A DNA stretch of 64,000 bases from NCBI GenBank assembly GCA_038373885.1, contig JAWZYV010012397.1, forward strand, positions 1 to 64,000. The letters run 5' to 3'. The translations under genes were made by a program, and so were the position numbers. Shown piece by piece: positions 9,657 to 22,733 of the stretch. The notes beneath the pieces are model-generated. The model saw only the letters and a program-made list of their open reading frames with translations. It ran no database searches and was not told the origin of the DNA. Source of the stretch: Cheiracanthium punctorium (Eukaryota; Arthropoda; Arachnida; Araneae; Cheiracanthiidae). Position 1 is the first letter of the stretch, and each line of letters opens with the position of its first letter.

Positions 9657-12600
9657 GTTAATAAGTAATACATAAAGAATATTACTGCAAAAATGACACA
9701 CCCCGTAGGAAAAAAGTACATATATCAGAATCAGAGGGTCAAAACAGTATGAAATTCGAAATACAATGAACCAAATAATACCAGATTTATGGAATGGAAA
9801 TTATAAGCTCTGAGACACAAACACACACACGCACATGCTTCAGGGGCCATACCCAGAAGATTATAATTGAATACAGCAAAAATAGTAGCATTTCGGTTGT
9901 GTGGCATATCAAAAGAGATATTCACTGCAAACATTTAGGCCCTATCCTACTATATATATATATATAATTCATATTACTCTGAATCTTGAAAGTACCTTTA
10001 GTTTTCTGTGTGGTTCAGGTATGAAACTGTGTAAGTCTACGCTGAAACTGAGCCAGTTAGATTTTACAGGCAGCATTGAGTTTTATCTAGATATTAGAAA
10101 ACTGAATTCGACAATACGAATATTTTCAAAACTTCTGTTCTCAATGTATCGAACTTTCTTGTTCAAGGGCTTTGGACTATTTACAAACAGGATCGTCGAA
10201 AGATGTTTATTACACCAGCAAAGAAAGTTTATGTATATATTTAAAGATAGGAACATATGTTAGAACGAATAATTTTGAATCATTGAAGAAAAAGAAAACG
10301 AAAATAGAAATAAATTGAGCAAAAAATAACATGACATGCATTAAGGATTCTGCGTAGTAAAATTGTAAAAGTCTCTTCACTTAATGAATATCTATGCATT
10401 CATTAAGAAAATACAAGTAGGAAATATCATGTTAATTTTTCTTCTCAAGTTTATTAACTTCATAGAACTGGATGCATTTTTGACAAATTTAAATAATTTG
10501 CACAAAAAGCATCAAAATTCCTTTGGCCAAACCGAATTCAAATTTTAATTACCTCGAGAATAAACACTACAGCAAAGGCAAGTTCATCAGTTTTACGTTT
10601 TGTACGGGACACTGCTTTAAGTTGCTAAGATTAATTGGTAATTCAACCGGAAAAGATAATCGCCTATTTTAAGCTATTTATCAATATGCAAATCGACCTA
10701 ACGCAGAATCTTATTAAACTATCATAAACTATGAACAAATTAGATGGTCTATTGCTTTTTGAAAAAACGCATTTCATATTTCATGATGATATTTCAGGTT
10801 ACGTGATTTTTTGTGATGAACACGCTAAACGGAAAAGTTGAGTTATCACTTCTCAGAAGTAAAGATCTGTCAAAGCATCTAACCTCTAAAGAAGCATTCA
10901 ATTTTCCATGGAGTAAGATGTTGTAGATTTACACATCGATAAAATAAATATTTATTCTTTCCAAAGTAACTTAGTTAAGAGGAATGATATTCATATTCAC
11001 TAATTCCCTTAGCATGATAGCTCGAGGTCTAGTCTAACCTCAAAACTCTATAGCTCTGTTATAAAGCATGTTTAATTCCTTTAAAATCATTAAAATAATG
11101 CTTTATTATGTAGACATCAACATATTAAAACAGAATGTGAATGTTCAACGTCATTGATGATTGAATGTGAACGTTCAACGTCAAGCACTGAAATAATTAA
11201 AATTTTGCACATGGCATGTTCAGCTTAAAGTACTTGAGTTAAGTATTGATACAGTCTGTATTCGTAAACTATCTCAATTTTCACTATAACGGAATGTTTT
11301 TGCATCCTGTTTGGGGTATGAAGCCCACGAAAACGATTGAACTAATAGAAAAATAATAGATTTGATCGGGAATTTTAAAGTTAAGTAAAAAATAAATATG
11401 TAGACAGTCTTTCAATATGCTAAAATACACGCAGAATTATAATGTAATATTAAATCATAAACAGTTACTTTTTTGTGACAATTAGGACTGAAGATATCGT
11501 ACAGCTTCGACTTTTTATGCCTCACTGTTCAATTTCATTAACAATGTAAAACAAAATTTTTTTTAACAATACAGAGAGTATTATGCTTGAAAATTTTACT
11601 CTTTTAAAAAGTGCGTGAACCTAGCTTGATTGTTCAATAAAATTCGTTATTCACATTCGTAGGATCCCTTGAAAATTAAGAGCCTTAGAATAAGAGAAAT
11701 TCAGAGAATTCAGGGAAATGTTGAAAGCGCAGGACAAAACGGGAAACAAAAATTCAACCTTTCAATGTTACTCAGCGCTCCTGGGGATGTTTTAGAACTG
11801 AGTTGATTTTAATAATGTCAAACAAAATATCCAATCTTGACAAACATTTTATTCTTTTGAGACTGATGAAAACATGTAAAAGGAAAGGTATTTGCCGTGA
11901 TATGTTAATGTTTTTACTTCGAACTCTTCCAAGTTCTAGGAAATACGGAATTAAACGTTCATACAGAAATAATTTTATGCTGTAATTTTGAAGAAAAATC
12001 ACTATTTTGGATTAGTTAGTTTTACTACTTTTTTTAATTATATTTTTGCCATTTTATTATCAGGCAGATTTATGGGATCAATTAACGAAAAAGAAATTAT
12101 ACAACTGGATATAAATATTATTAAATAAATATATATAATTGGCATTTTCATAAGTTTCCAGTGTTTTTATAAGCTGCTGCAGATATAAAAACGATAATGA
12201 ACTAAATTTTCGTCTACAGATTATACTATAATCATAATGGTTATAAATAATAAATTTCATTAATTAAAAAGCTTTACTAAGGCATATAAACTATATTAAA
12301 GCTAGACCAAATAATTATTACGTAAACCTGGATTTTAATCTCGAATAATTAAGGGATAAAATCAGAAAATTAATTAGCACAACTATTAAGCAAAATATTA
12401 TTTTCTATGAAAACTGAGTACGACTTATAATTACTTTAGGTATACAAAGCTAATTACGCAATTTTTTGTCAGATGATTGACTATTAGTTTATTAAAAGTC
12501 CATTGTACGTCGAAAGTAAGATTTGCAATTATGAAGTTTTACTTCTGCATTGCTTATTAAGACTTTACGCAATTGCAACTAGTCCTGATTAAAACCATTA

Positions 12601-13130
12601 TGTTTTATTTCTTGTTAGTGATTAAAATTTCATTTATTATAGAAATTTGAAAAACGATCGGTTATCTTTATGGAATCAAGAACGATAAGTTGAATACAGT
12701 TTTCAATTTAACTAATTTTTTACAACGTATGTTAGCTAAAATACAGATATTTAGAAAATATAAGTTTGTAAACCATAAAATTTTTTAGCGAAGGTGACGT
12801 AATAACAGTTTTTAAGGTAAAAATTGGTTATTAAAACCGTTTTGCGGAAGTTTGACGAATGAGTAAAATATACATCTTTATTTTTATATGTAAAATAAAT
12901 CATTGCTTTATAAACACTAATAAAAATTTTGGATTTTTATTACGGGTCTACCTTAAAAAGAGGATGAAAAATTTGAAATTAAATGTGTTTCTAAAATACA
13001 CATTGAAACTTATTCAAAAATAAAAAAGAAATTCTTTAAAATTGTAGACCTTATCATACCAAGCTAATACAAAGTTCTATAATAAGTATAAAATGAAAGA
13101 TCACTGAAATAAAGAAAACAATAAAAAAGA
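9657..13130. other. Long AT-rich region, no gene recognised
   Basis: I see only simple features: a second short TA run at 9949-9965, a CA-rich tract near 9817-9832, and an imperfect direct repeat of a ~21 base unit (gaatgtgaatgttcaacgtca) at about 11133 and 11164. The longest open frame (9901-10263, 120 codons, plus) has a composition typical of translated AT-rich DNA and no recognisable motif. Confidence 0.6.
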
Positions 13131-13136
13131 GTTTTT

Positions 13137-13285
13137 CGTGGCAATCGTTAAGATTTACGTAAAATACAGACAAAAGTATTCTGCTTTTAGCCGCCAGGAT
13201 TTGAACTTACAGACGCGGGTAACGGACCATGGGTTTGTAGGGCACCGCCTGAATCACAAGGACACGACTACAAAATGCGTTTTTC
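13137..13285 (-). repeat. tRNA-like SINE relic, copy 1
   Basis: Read on the minus strand, the segment contains gttcaaatcctggcgg, a good match to a tRNA B-box/T-arm region, with an AT-rich 3' part after it (about 13140-13195). A convincing A box is not visible, and it does not fold into a tRNA that I would call. A diverged copy in the same orientation lies at 13968-14105. Confidence 0.55.
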
Positions 13286-13967
13286 TCATTAATTTTATGA
13301 GTTTCAAAATACGATAATAGCTCGATAAATATTTTAATGAGACTGTAAACCACAAGAATTCCATTTTACGTACTGACAATCGAATGCACGTATTTTCAAT
13401 GTTTAATATATATTAAAAACAAAAGTGAGCTCCCCCATTGAGTTGCCTGCTTCCCACCGCAAAAGTGATCTTCCGAAATTTAAATTGAACCAAGGTCGCC
13501 TGGGAGAAAGTCAGGATTTCTAAGAAGCAGGTAATATGAAATGTTGTCAAATTTTATTAGCAAAAGTTTTGTAAAAATTGGAAATCGAAATCAATTTTTA
13601 CATTAAGACATCTTAAATAAATAAATAAATAAATTCTAGTATCGAAATTGATTTCAGCTTTCGCAGAGTGAAAAGAATTTGATGCAACTATTGAAAAAAA
13701 TATGTACAATTAATAGTTCGGTGGATACAAGCTCAGATGAGCAAGAAACACGATTTTTGAATAAAACATTGACTAAGAACTGAATAAAATATATCAAAGT
13801 AAAAAAAAGAACTAATAAAGAGTCTTATCGGATTTATACACGTTTACAAAGTGGTAGCTCGATCAGACGATAACAAGTGTTTAAATTTCAGACACAAATT
13901 TTGAAGTGGAACGAAATAATAACAGAGGACAATCTAAACAAAAAGCTTAAAGAAAAATCTCTTTTTT

Positions 13968-14105
13968 GTGATAGTTACGATGTACGTAAAATACGGACAA
14001 AATTATTCTACTAGCATTCTTTACGATTCAAATCCACTTGAGTAAATTAGGATGGATTTCCAGTACATCGCCTGATCCATAAAGTACTGACTTCACAATG
14101 ATTCA
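13968..14105 (-). repeat. tRNA-like SINE relic, copy 2
   Basis: It aligns with 13137-13285 in the same orientation: tacgtaaaatacggacaaaa matches tacgtaaaatacagacaaaa, then gattcaaatcc and atcgcctgatcc match gatttgaac and accgcctgaatc. Similarity extends patchily further (13745-13890 against 14155-14290), so a larger old duplication is possible. Confidence 0.5.
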
Positions 14106-16980
14106 ACTATTAAAAATGTACGATGACTAGTGCAAACGAGATGATATGCGCGAATGAAACAAGATTTTGAGACAAAGCATATTAATAATTCATCGGAAAA
14201 AAAAATCAGTAGTAAATGTCATCGGAATTTTACGTGTATGCAAAGTTTCAGATCGACTGAGCGATAAAAGCTGGGTTAAAGTTCGAATAAAAAGTTCAAA
14301 CTGGAACAGCATAATGAAAGAGCAAGCTAATGAAAAGCCTGAAATAATTAAGAGATCAACTTTAAAACTACTCACAACTAAAAGTTTAATCTAGTTCTAG
14401 TAATCTAAATTGGTTCTGCAATAACTAGACATCAAGAGTACTGAAAATGATATTGATTATGTATACTACAGTTAACACACAAAATGAACCAATCAAACAT
14501 TACGGATAAAATCAAAAACTTTAAGATAGATTCCTGAATTAAACGAAGCCGTGACCAGAAAAACGTTTTAAAAATTAGTATTCCGAGAAGTGCTGGTAAG
14601 ATTTTTGCTTGCCTGAATTTATCTCGCTCCAGTCTGCAAGAGTTGCACATTATGCATACTATTAGTGTACAGGTAAAAAAAAAAAAAAAAGAAATTGTCT
14701 TGCACACTGTAATCCAGGTATTTGAACGACTGGTCATGGATGCAAGCAGCAGATAAATGATTGTGTTTCTAATCGTCATCCGTACTCTCATTACCATATA
14801 TTCATTAACGTAATGATTGTGCGGAGGTTCTTCACATATCACTGAACATATGAAACGTGAATGCCTGATTAATCCCTACTGTTAAAATGGATAGAGGAAA
14901 ATAATTGGACTTCCTGTGGTATTCAGTTTTAATATAATTCGAGAAAAAGAAATGGTGTATGGCAAAAGAGATTGCGGTTATGTGGGAAAAAGTGTTTTTA
15001 AGCTATTATAAGCATAGAAATTTCGCGCTGTACTTCTTTGTTGAGGTGAAATATATGCCTTGTAATAAGTAATTATGTATGCAAATTAGAAGTTAGGGTA
15101 ATTAAATTTCAGGCATATAGACTGGAAAATCTCTAAAGCATTCCCCACCATTAATTTAGAGGTTTTGGCTATTAATACATTTTTCTCACTGAAGCGAACA
15201 AAAGCTATAAAATTTATTGCAAGTGCTGCTGATTTATTGTTACACTGATAGTCAGAAATACCACGGGTTTAACTATTTCCACAAGTAAAACTAGTTTAAA
15301 ATCGAAATCGTAAAATTTTATTTAACTGACTAGAGATTTAGTGCAGAGGAAAGCGCATTAGTACGGGAAGCTGGTCGAAAATGATCCCCTTAAGAAAATA
15401 AAGTTTCATAAAATAACATAGTTTTTAAATAAAGCTTTAGTCCTTTGCCACAATATTTTTCATCATAAATATATTGTAGTAGTGTTTTAAACCCAAATTC
15501 ATTAACGGAAAAAAAATATAATTTTGAAAAAGAGTCCAAATGACACAAATGTCACGTTTTATTTACAAAACTCACTATTAACATACCATATTTTTATCCT
15601 CCTTATAACCATAAATTTTATTCATTCTATCCAAATTAGCATGCAGAAAGAATTGTATCTAAATTAAATGCCTGAAGTATTCTGTTCGTGTATTAGATAG
15701 CACTACACTATTTTGTACTTTTATCAGAAAATTTTTACTGAAAGAAAGGTGTTTTTCTTTTGCATGAGTTTATCAGGGTGCAAAGTAAAAATTAATAATC
15801 TGTAGGTTCCCTCGGTAAACGCCCTAATTTACTTGCTATATTATAATGTCAAAGCAACATTATAATTACTTTATCTATTTAACTGCGTATTTATCCGTAA
15901 GTTTTCCTGACTGTCAAATGAGCAAATTAGATAATTAGTCCCAATTAAGCGGTCACCTATGGTGTTACAATCTTGATTGTGATAAGCACTGGTTTATAGA
16001 TCATTCTTTTAGAAATTTTAGAAATGCATAACCAATTTTCATCAATCGTAGAACTGATTGATGATATTAAAATTTATTTCCCTAGGAGAAAGCGATTTCA
16101 TTTCATTTTACGTTATTACCATTTAATTAGGCAATCTGAGCTTGAACGCATTCTTTACGTTGAACTAAATTGGAGAGTTTTTATCGTAAAAGGATAAGTA
16201 CACAGTCCTAGGTAGGGAGCTATTTATATCTTTTCATTCGAGGTCATTGCAGTGAAATACTTTGCACTTTACTTCAATAGGAGAGGATCCTCGATCTCCT
16301 TACGTTCATTTCCACAATTCTGAACATCAGTTAGAACCGACGATATCGCTTGTGTTCAAAATTTTATGTTTCATATTGAACCTCAGAGCTGATGTATCGT
16401 AAAAGTAATCAATTATAAAATATTTAATAAAGATCAAAATATTATCTTGAAATGTGTGAAAAGCCCATTCAAAACACTTTTAGTCCATTTAATTTACAAT
16501 TTATGCATTTATTTTTCTGAAAACATGAAAGTTTCGAATGAACCCTAGCTGTAAAGAACAGTACATATTACATAACTCGAACTTTGAGCAGATTCGGGTC
16601 CCACTGCCCTCTGTGATGTATCTTTTACAAACGAGGAGTCTAAGTCAAAAGTGAATCATGTCCTGGTAGTAGAAGGAAATAAACTTAGGGGGTTTGGAAA
16701 TAGTCATTACAGTAGCTTAAGCCGAAAACCCTCACGTTTGACTGTACTGTTGAAGAAAATAAATCAGAAGTCTGCTATAATAGCTACAGCACCAGTCTTT
16801 GTGAAATTGAAATATCATTTTTGAATTGAAAACTTCTTTAGACGCGTCGGGCACTATTGGGATGGAGAAAAAAGCATTGAATTGGCGTGAGCGTCACGCT
16901 GAGATACATGTGGAGAAAAAGCGAATTGTGACGTCATTGAATTTTAGTAAGAAATTTAACTTACTTTTAAAGTGCGCCCT
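14106..16980. other. AT-rich region, no gene recognised
   Basis: No domain, structured RNA or element end was recognised. The frame at 14432-14842 (minus, 136 codons) runs through a poly-A tract and has a hydrophobic, low-complexity translation; I do not treat it as a gene. Confidence 0.55.
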
Positions 16981-16984
16981 TTTT

Positions 16985-17040
16985 GCTTCAGTGACTGCAG
17001 ACCTTCGGAGTGGAAGGCGAACGTGCTAACCACCATACTG
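16985..17040 (-). repeat. tRNA-derived SINE head, relic
   Basis: On the minus strand the sequence reads ggtggttagcacgttcgcc and then ccactccgaaggtc. This has the A-box and anticodon-arm layout of a tRNA (tgg-ttagcacg-tt-gcc type), but the T arm is not intact. It is best read as the decayed tRNA-derived head of a SINE, possibly extending down to about 16830. Confidence 0.5.
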
Positions 17041-17169
17041 TTTCAACTCGGCATGAAATTACTAAAGTTTGAAGTGATTGTTGTTTCAATTTCGGAAAGG
17101 TAAATTTTATATATCTAAATAAATAAAATTAGACTCTGCATCTGCACTTAAAATAATTTGCGATTTCTA

Positions 17170-17565
17170 TCTGTTTTAAGCATTTGGGACCCCAGTACGA
17201 CCGAAAAAAAAAGTTTGTCGTTTTGTCAGTGACACATTTCTTTATTCGCACATCAAGTAAAACTGACTGAAGCAAATGAAATAAAATTTGGTGATATGAC
17301 AGGTGGTCACTCAATTTAAACTATAGGCGTCAAATATTTCTAAAAAATGCGTTTCAAACTGCGTAAATTTTTGTCCGCATATCACGTAAAAACGACTAAA
17401 CTGTAAGAAATGAAATGTGGTGACTTCATAGGTGATCACTCAACTTAAGTTATAGGCGTCGGATTAAAAAAAAATTGATTAGATTTTGAGATTTTTTTGA
17501 AATCGTTTAAAGCTGCGTAAATTTTTGTTTTAGTAAGCATAAAAACTGTATATAATTTAAACAAC
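17170..17565 (+). mobile_element. Non-autonomous Helitron, copy 3, 3' truncated
   Basis: The 5' end is TC (17170-17171) preceded by A, reading tctgttttaagcatttggg. This matches the 5' terminus of the copy ending at 25040 (tccgtttcaagcacctggg), including the agtacgacc and aaaaagtttgtc segments that follow. Three units of the internal repeat are recognisable, with aggtggtcactcaattta (about 17303), aggtgatcactcaactta (about 17430) and the intervening gcatatcacgtaaaaacgac segment. No 3' hairpin plus CTAG was found downstream, so the copy is truncated. Confidence 0.75.
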
Positions 17566-17597
17566 AAGTGTATGTCTCTATTCTAAAAAAAAAGTAA

Positions 17598-17640
17598 CGG
17601 CCGCTGCTGTCGGCGCCACCGCCGCCGCTGTCAGAAGCTT
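17598..17640. other. Short GC-rich (gcc/gcn) tract
   Basis: A run of gcc/gct triplets (ggccgctgctgtcggcgcc and following) stands out in AT-rich DNA just after Helitron copy 3. It has no reading frame of note. It could be captured sequence or an unstable triplet repeat. Confidence 0.6.
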
Positions 17641-18779
17641 GTTCTGCTATCTCATCCGAAACCGTGGGGATTTGAGTTTAGACGAATACGGATTCGGAAA
17701 ATTCCGATAAACCTGATAAGCTGACTTAAATTTCGAAAATGGAGTTATTTTAGAAAATACAAATAAAAAAGTGAAAAAATAAGCATAATGGTTGCCAGGT
17801 TTGGCAATTTTCGCCAGCATAAAACTATTCATTCATTTGCGACAAAAAGCAATTCCAAGTATGTAGAATCGCGTGAAATCGACAAACATGAAGTAGAATT
17901 ACACAAATTTTATGTTAAATTAAAAATTATATGAAATAAATAACTGAAAGTTTGTTACACAAAGTTGTAACAAACATTCATTGTTGTTCACAAAGTTGAC
18001 CATTTTCAAATAATAAGTTCTCTTAGACAACAAGAGTTTAGAATAAGCGATTATTTGTTTTTCCAAAACAGAATAACTAATTGTAACTGATCTAAAAAGC
18101 GCCATCTTGGGATTAGGTACGATCTGGCAAAATGGTATATCTCCAAGCAGTTTGAATCTAAACCGGGATTTCCAAAATATTAGAACCCAGAATCTTGAAA
18201 ATGAAAAATAATTAAAATGCAGATTCTTTTAAAGCCGGTTAGGTTCAGTTTGGGTATTTACTACCTGTAGAAATATTTGGCTGCTTTAACTATGCCATTA
18301 TAGCAGTTATAGTACAGATTGGATATTTACCAGCGCGATGAGATGATATATTCCGTGGTGCTAAATACGCCAATCTGCAAAGGATTATGTATATGAATAA
18401 ATGGATAACGGTTTTCCCGGTAACCTTACATGAGCAGTAATTATTGGTTATGAGGATGTGTAAATTGCCAAATAACGGAAAGTTGCCATTCGTGGCAAGC
18501 TATCCTATCGAATCCGTAGTTTTTATCAAAGGAAACATATGAAGTACTGTTTTCTTAAAACAAATTACATATACGTAATAAAGGATATATATACGTAAGT
18601 CCCCTAATTATGAAAAATCGCCGTGGGTGGCAAATACGCAAGGTGTCCCATAGGTTTTACATAACTAAAAATACAGTTGAGACAGATGTTCTGATTTTAT
18701 TAAGCTTTAGCTCCTAATTAATATAACTTCTGAATGGTGACATTAAATATCATTGTCTTTCTGAGGATTGCAAATAATT

Positions 18780-18880
18780 TTCCCATCAATTATACGCGGA
18801 TCGGCACTCCAGGTGGAACATAGCTCAGGACCCGTACAACACGGATTCCTATAACGCGGAAATTATCTACTGTGTTGTTG
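18780..18880. other. Possible pogo/Tigger-type terminal fragment
   Basis: The motif acgcgga or acacgga occurs three times (tacgcggatcgg, aacacggattcc, taacgcggaaat) within about 75 bases, next to ccaggtggaac. This layout resembles ends of pogo-class elements with cggtataacgcgg-like repeats. No matching opposite end was located, so the call is tentative. Confidence 0.3.
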
Positions 18881-19024
18881 GAGGGGGGGTCTACTATAGT
18901 GTGAAGTTTAAATGTAGCAATGAAAATGCAAGAACCAAGCAAAGTGTAGCTCAGTAACATTCTATCTGATCCAATCTTTGGGTTTTGTCTGTTGAAATTA
19001 TGCCATTTTATGAATAAGCCTTGT

Positions 19025-19085
19025 TAGGGGCCGAATGCCTTATACGAAAAGCGAGCGTAGCGAGTCAAGGGGCCTTGGCCCCTAG
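19025..19085. repeat. GC-rich inverted-repeat unit with terminal hairpin
   Basis: The unit begins ttaggggcc (19025) and ends ggcccctag (to 19085), so its ends are inverted repeats. At the right end aggggcc (19068-19074) and ggcccct (19077-19083) also form a seven-base hairpin with a two-base loop. Between them is gcgagcgtagcgag. A CTAG followed by T ends the unit, which recalls a Helitron 3' end but without the usual spacer. Unassigned. Confidence 0.6.
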
Positions 19086-19099
19086 TACTTCCAAAATAT

Positions 19100-22000
19100 T
19101 CGAAAATAACCACTTTTTATGCACAAATTGTGTACAATCTATATGTTTTTGCAAAAAATGTGCAGACTTTTTCTAGCTGGGTAGGTTTCGATTAGTTATT
19201 TAAAAAACTGTACTGAGTTTGGATAGCGATACAGTTATTGTGCGATACAGTTAATTTGATAATGTGGAGAGTGCTAATTATTATATACTGTAAATTATTT
19301 GAATCATAAGTGTTACACTACAGAGCATTTGAATTTGAATAATAAATCCATCATTCATTACAAATAAACATGATCACTGTTCATTACAAAGTAATTACAT
19401 AATTATTGATAATTAATAAATTCGCGTGTATAATTATTGATTAATCGAACAAAATCCAACGCGTGAAGAAAAATGTGTATCGCTCATGTATACCGTACGC
19501 ATATACCTGCTGTGTCACGTTGTGGCCTGTGCACTCCCACTCTCTTTTTAAAGTTTAAATACACACAAATCGAGACCGAAATTTGAAAAGTAATTAAATT
19601 AAAAAACAAAAATATCCAATGCTAACCCGTTAAAGTTATGTTTAAATGTGTGCAAACGTGCATAAAGTATGTGAAATTGTGAGAATATCATAAATAAAAA
19701 CATTTTAAAACATTTTGTACAAAGAATTTCAAATGTATAAAATTGTGAATAGACGTTCACAAATGTTTATTTTTTGTTAATATAAATACAATAATGTGTG
19801 AAAACCTGTTTAACTGCATTAATTTTAGAAAGCTTGACCAGACTTTTTCACTTCTGACGTGCAGTTCTACAACTGACTGTTTTTTTTTTTTTAATCTTAC
19901 TTAGATATTGAAGGATTCTATGGTCTTTCGGTACGATACTTTTTTAAAGAACATAATTTAGAAAAGTAGAAACACACAAGGCACACATGCATATATTATA
20001 ATTTTCTTAAAAATAAATTATATATTTTATCGTTCTTTCTGTGTAGTTTTTTAATAAAATACTAATACTCATTTTATCATCATGTATTTCATGTGCCGGG
20101 AGATATTGAGCTAATTTCACTTTCAGTTCAGTAATATTTTGAAAATTGGTCAGACTTATGCAAAATGTTTTGCTAACTTGTACATGCTAGTTTTTCCACA
20201 GAATGCTTACAATTTTATATTTACTGTACTGTTCTTAATTACTTTAAAATTTACTGTGTACACCTCAAAAACACATTCATCATCTACGATCTAAAAATAG
20301 ACACTGACCACAAAATCTAAAATTCAAAATTTCACAATTTTAGACATATTAAAGTATTAAGTTTTTATAAAACCATAATTTGTAGAAAAATGCTTCAGTT
20401 ACACGTTAAAAAAGTTCAAAAAGAAGTATAAACTTCCGGCATTTTTATACATAAACTCGTTTCTGTGTAAATTAAGATATGATTGAAAAAATATACGTGG
20501 AATTTTTTTACGACGGCTTATTTAAGAATTTACAAAATAAATTAGGTAGTTAATTTCTTTAATTTAGTTCCCCTTGCAATTTAATACCTTTTGTTCATAG
20601 TAAAAATGTTTTTTAGCGATAAAAAGTTTTTGAAACTCGAAGTCAGAAAAAATAAAATAATAATTTTTTTAATCTGCACACAAGAAAAAGTTTTTAGTTT
20701 ATTTTATTCTTCTACTATTTAATTTTGTATTTCTTAGGATTTAAGAGAAAATAATAATCCAACACCATTGTCTAAAAAGCCTTATAGCAGATAAAAAGAA
20801 TTAACATCAGAAAAAGCCATTGAAAAATATCGTATACATCACATAAGAATATAAAAAAATAAGGTACTACCAGAGTAAATTATAAAATTAAAATAAGTAA
20901 GTCCAGTTTCATAACCAGTAAAAGGAATAATTCTAATACATTGTATTATAATCAAGTATCTCATAATTTAAAAAAACAAAGCATATCAAATCTTTGTAAT
21001 AATTAAATTAAATTATTTTTAAAGTCACAGCATTAATGCATTCGTTAGATTTCACAAATACATAAATGGAAAAAAATGTAAAAACATGGAAAATTCCTAT
21101 TTATATTATGCGTGACATTTAGTATTTTTTGAAAAGGCTTATCTTTACACAAATACATGCTATAAGTTAATGAGCGAGTTCGAATGTACTGAAAAAATTG
21201 ATGCTAAAATAAGACAAAATATTTGCGTGATTTCTGGTATTTACATGCAGTGTATCGAATACATGTTATCATAAAAATGTTTTCATTCATTTTGACTTTC
21301 TATCATTTTAGTTAAATGACGTTTACTTTTAAAGTGATGTTGTTTCAAGTATATTGTGTGTATACATTAATAACTCAAAAATTTCATACTAACTAAATTC
21401 AGTTAGATTATTTGTCACATATAGAACAGTATCCTTTGCTGTGCACAAAATTGATTTTGAAGCAATAACATATATGTATGAATGTTATAGACTATTCGAA
21501 ACAAATAAAGCTAGCAATATTTTCCTCATAAATCGAAAATTGCTTTCGACAATTCTTGTTATTTGATATGACTCCAAAGCACACTCAGTAATCTGATGGA
21601 ATTCTCAAGTTTAACTCTTGAAATGCAAAGCAGTTTTGATCAAATACAATTTTCCACAGAGCCCATTGCTATGCTTGTATTATTTTTTTATAAGCTACAA
21701 ATTCAATTTCTTATCTTCCGATGATATTCGCTTAAAACGAGGAAAATGTAACCGGAAAAGTTTATTTCCTGTTAACTGGATAATTAGGAAATAAGAAATT
21801 ACATTGTCAGAATTATTTCTAAACAAATGTTGAACGATATTTTTCTTTTTAAAAAAGAATAACAAAAACACCTTCTTCATTAATGTTAGAATAGTTTTTA
21901 AAATTATTTTGTCTTTTTGTCTGTGTACTAAACAAGTAAGAAAAAGTTTATTTAACAATGGGATATTACCGAAAGCTCTCGTTTTAAAAATGCATATTAC

Positions 22001-22440
22001 AATTTCAATGAAATTAAAAATTGCTGTGACCAACTGGATTTTGTATGTAAAACTCGAATATTGTGGGATGCGTTAATTTCACTTTGAAAAATAAAAAAGC
22101 TAAAAAAAATATTTTTTAAATATTGACATACGCATAGAATTACGTGAGAAAAATTGAAGGAGTCCCCTGACATTAAAAAGTATGCTACTAAAAGAATCAT
22201 ATTTGAATGCAAGTTGTAGTTTCTTGTGCTTTACTAAATTTCATGAATTGCAACCCAATTTCCTTTTGTATAATAGAAATTTACAGATAACTGGCAAACG
22301 TGCTTAAGAGAGAGCCATCCACACAGAAAACGATCGTGTCACGGAATTAATAAATTTTAGTTAATTATGTTCTGGTGCCATAAATATTGTAATTGTCATC
22401 TTTTTTTTTTTTTTTGTTAAAGCTAGTTCAAAACAAGACA
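19100..22440. other. AT-rich region, no gene recognised
   Basis: The only notable items are homopolymer runs (T run at 19881-19892). ORFs here (for example 21695-22033, minus) are low-complexity translations of AT-rich DNA. Confidence 0.6.
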
Positions 22441-22733
22441 CCGATATGGAATGCTCAAGTGTGTTTTGTAAATGGCCAGCCGTGCGAAGAATATTTTATT
22501 GTAGGTTTGAATGCTTTGACTTGGATAACTCTAGGAATATGCATGCAAAATATTTATTTTACTCCAAATTGATTAAGATTGTTTATATAAATCACTGCAT
22601 ATCAAATCCGTCACTCAAAATGTTTTACTGTGAGACTCTTTTTCGCATACGACCAAACTTAAGTTCAGCAACACCAACAAAACCATCAATTAGTTGTATC
22701 TACATGGAAATTCAGTAATGTAGCAAGGATTTT

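Noticed and set aside
9901..10263. 120-codon plus-strand ORF
   Set aside because: It starts across a TA microsatellite and has AT-driven composition without any motif. Chance is the simplest explanation.
13186..13260. Possible tRNA gene on the minus strand
   Set aside because: A B-box-like sequence is present, but no A box at the right distance and no consistent acceptor and anticodon stems could be drawn.
14432..14842. 136-codon minus-strand ORF with hydrophobic stretches
   Set aside because: It includes a translated poly-A tract (FFFFF) and otherwise shows only the Leu/Ile/Phe-rich bias of AT-rich DNA.
21695..22033. 112-codon minus-strand ORF
   Set aside because: Lys/Phe/Ile-rich low-complexity translation without domain features.
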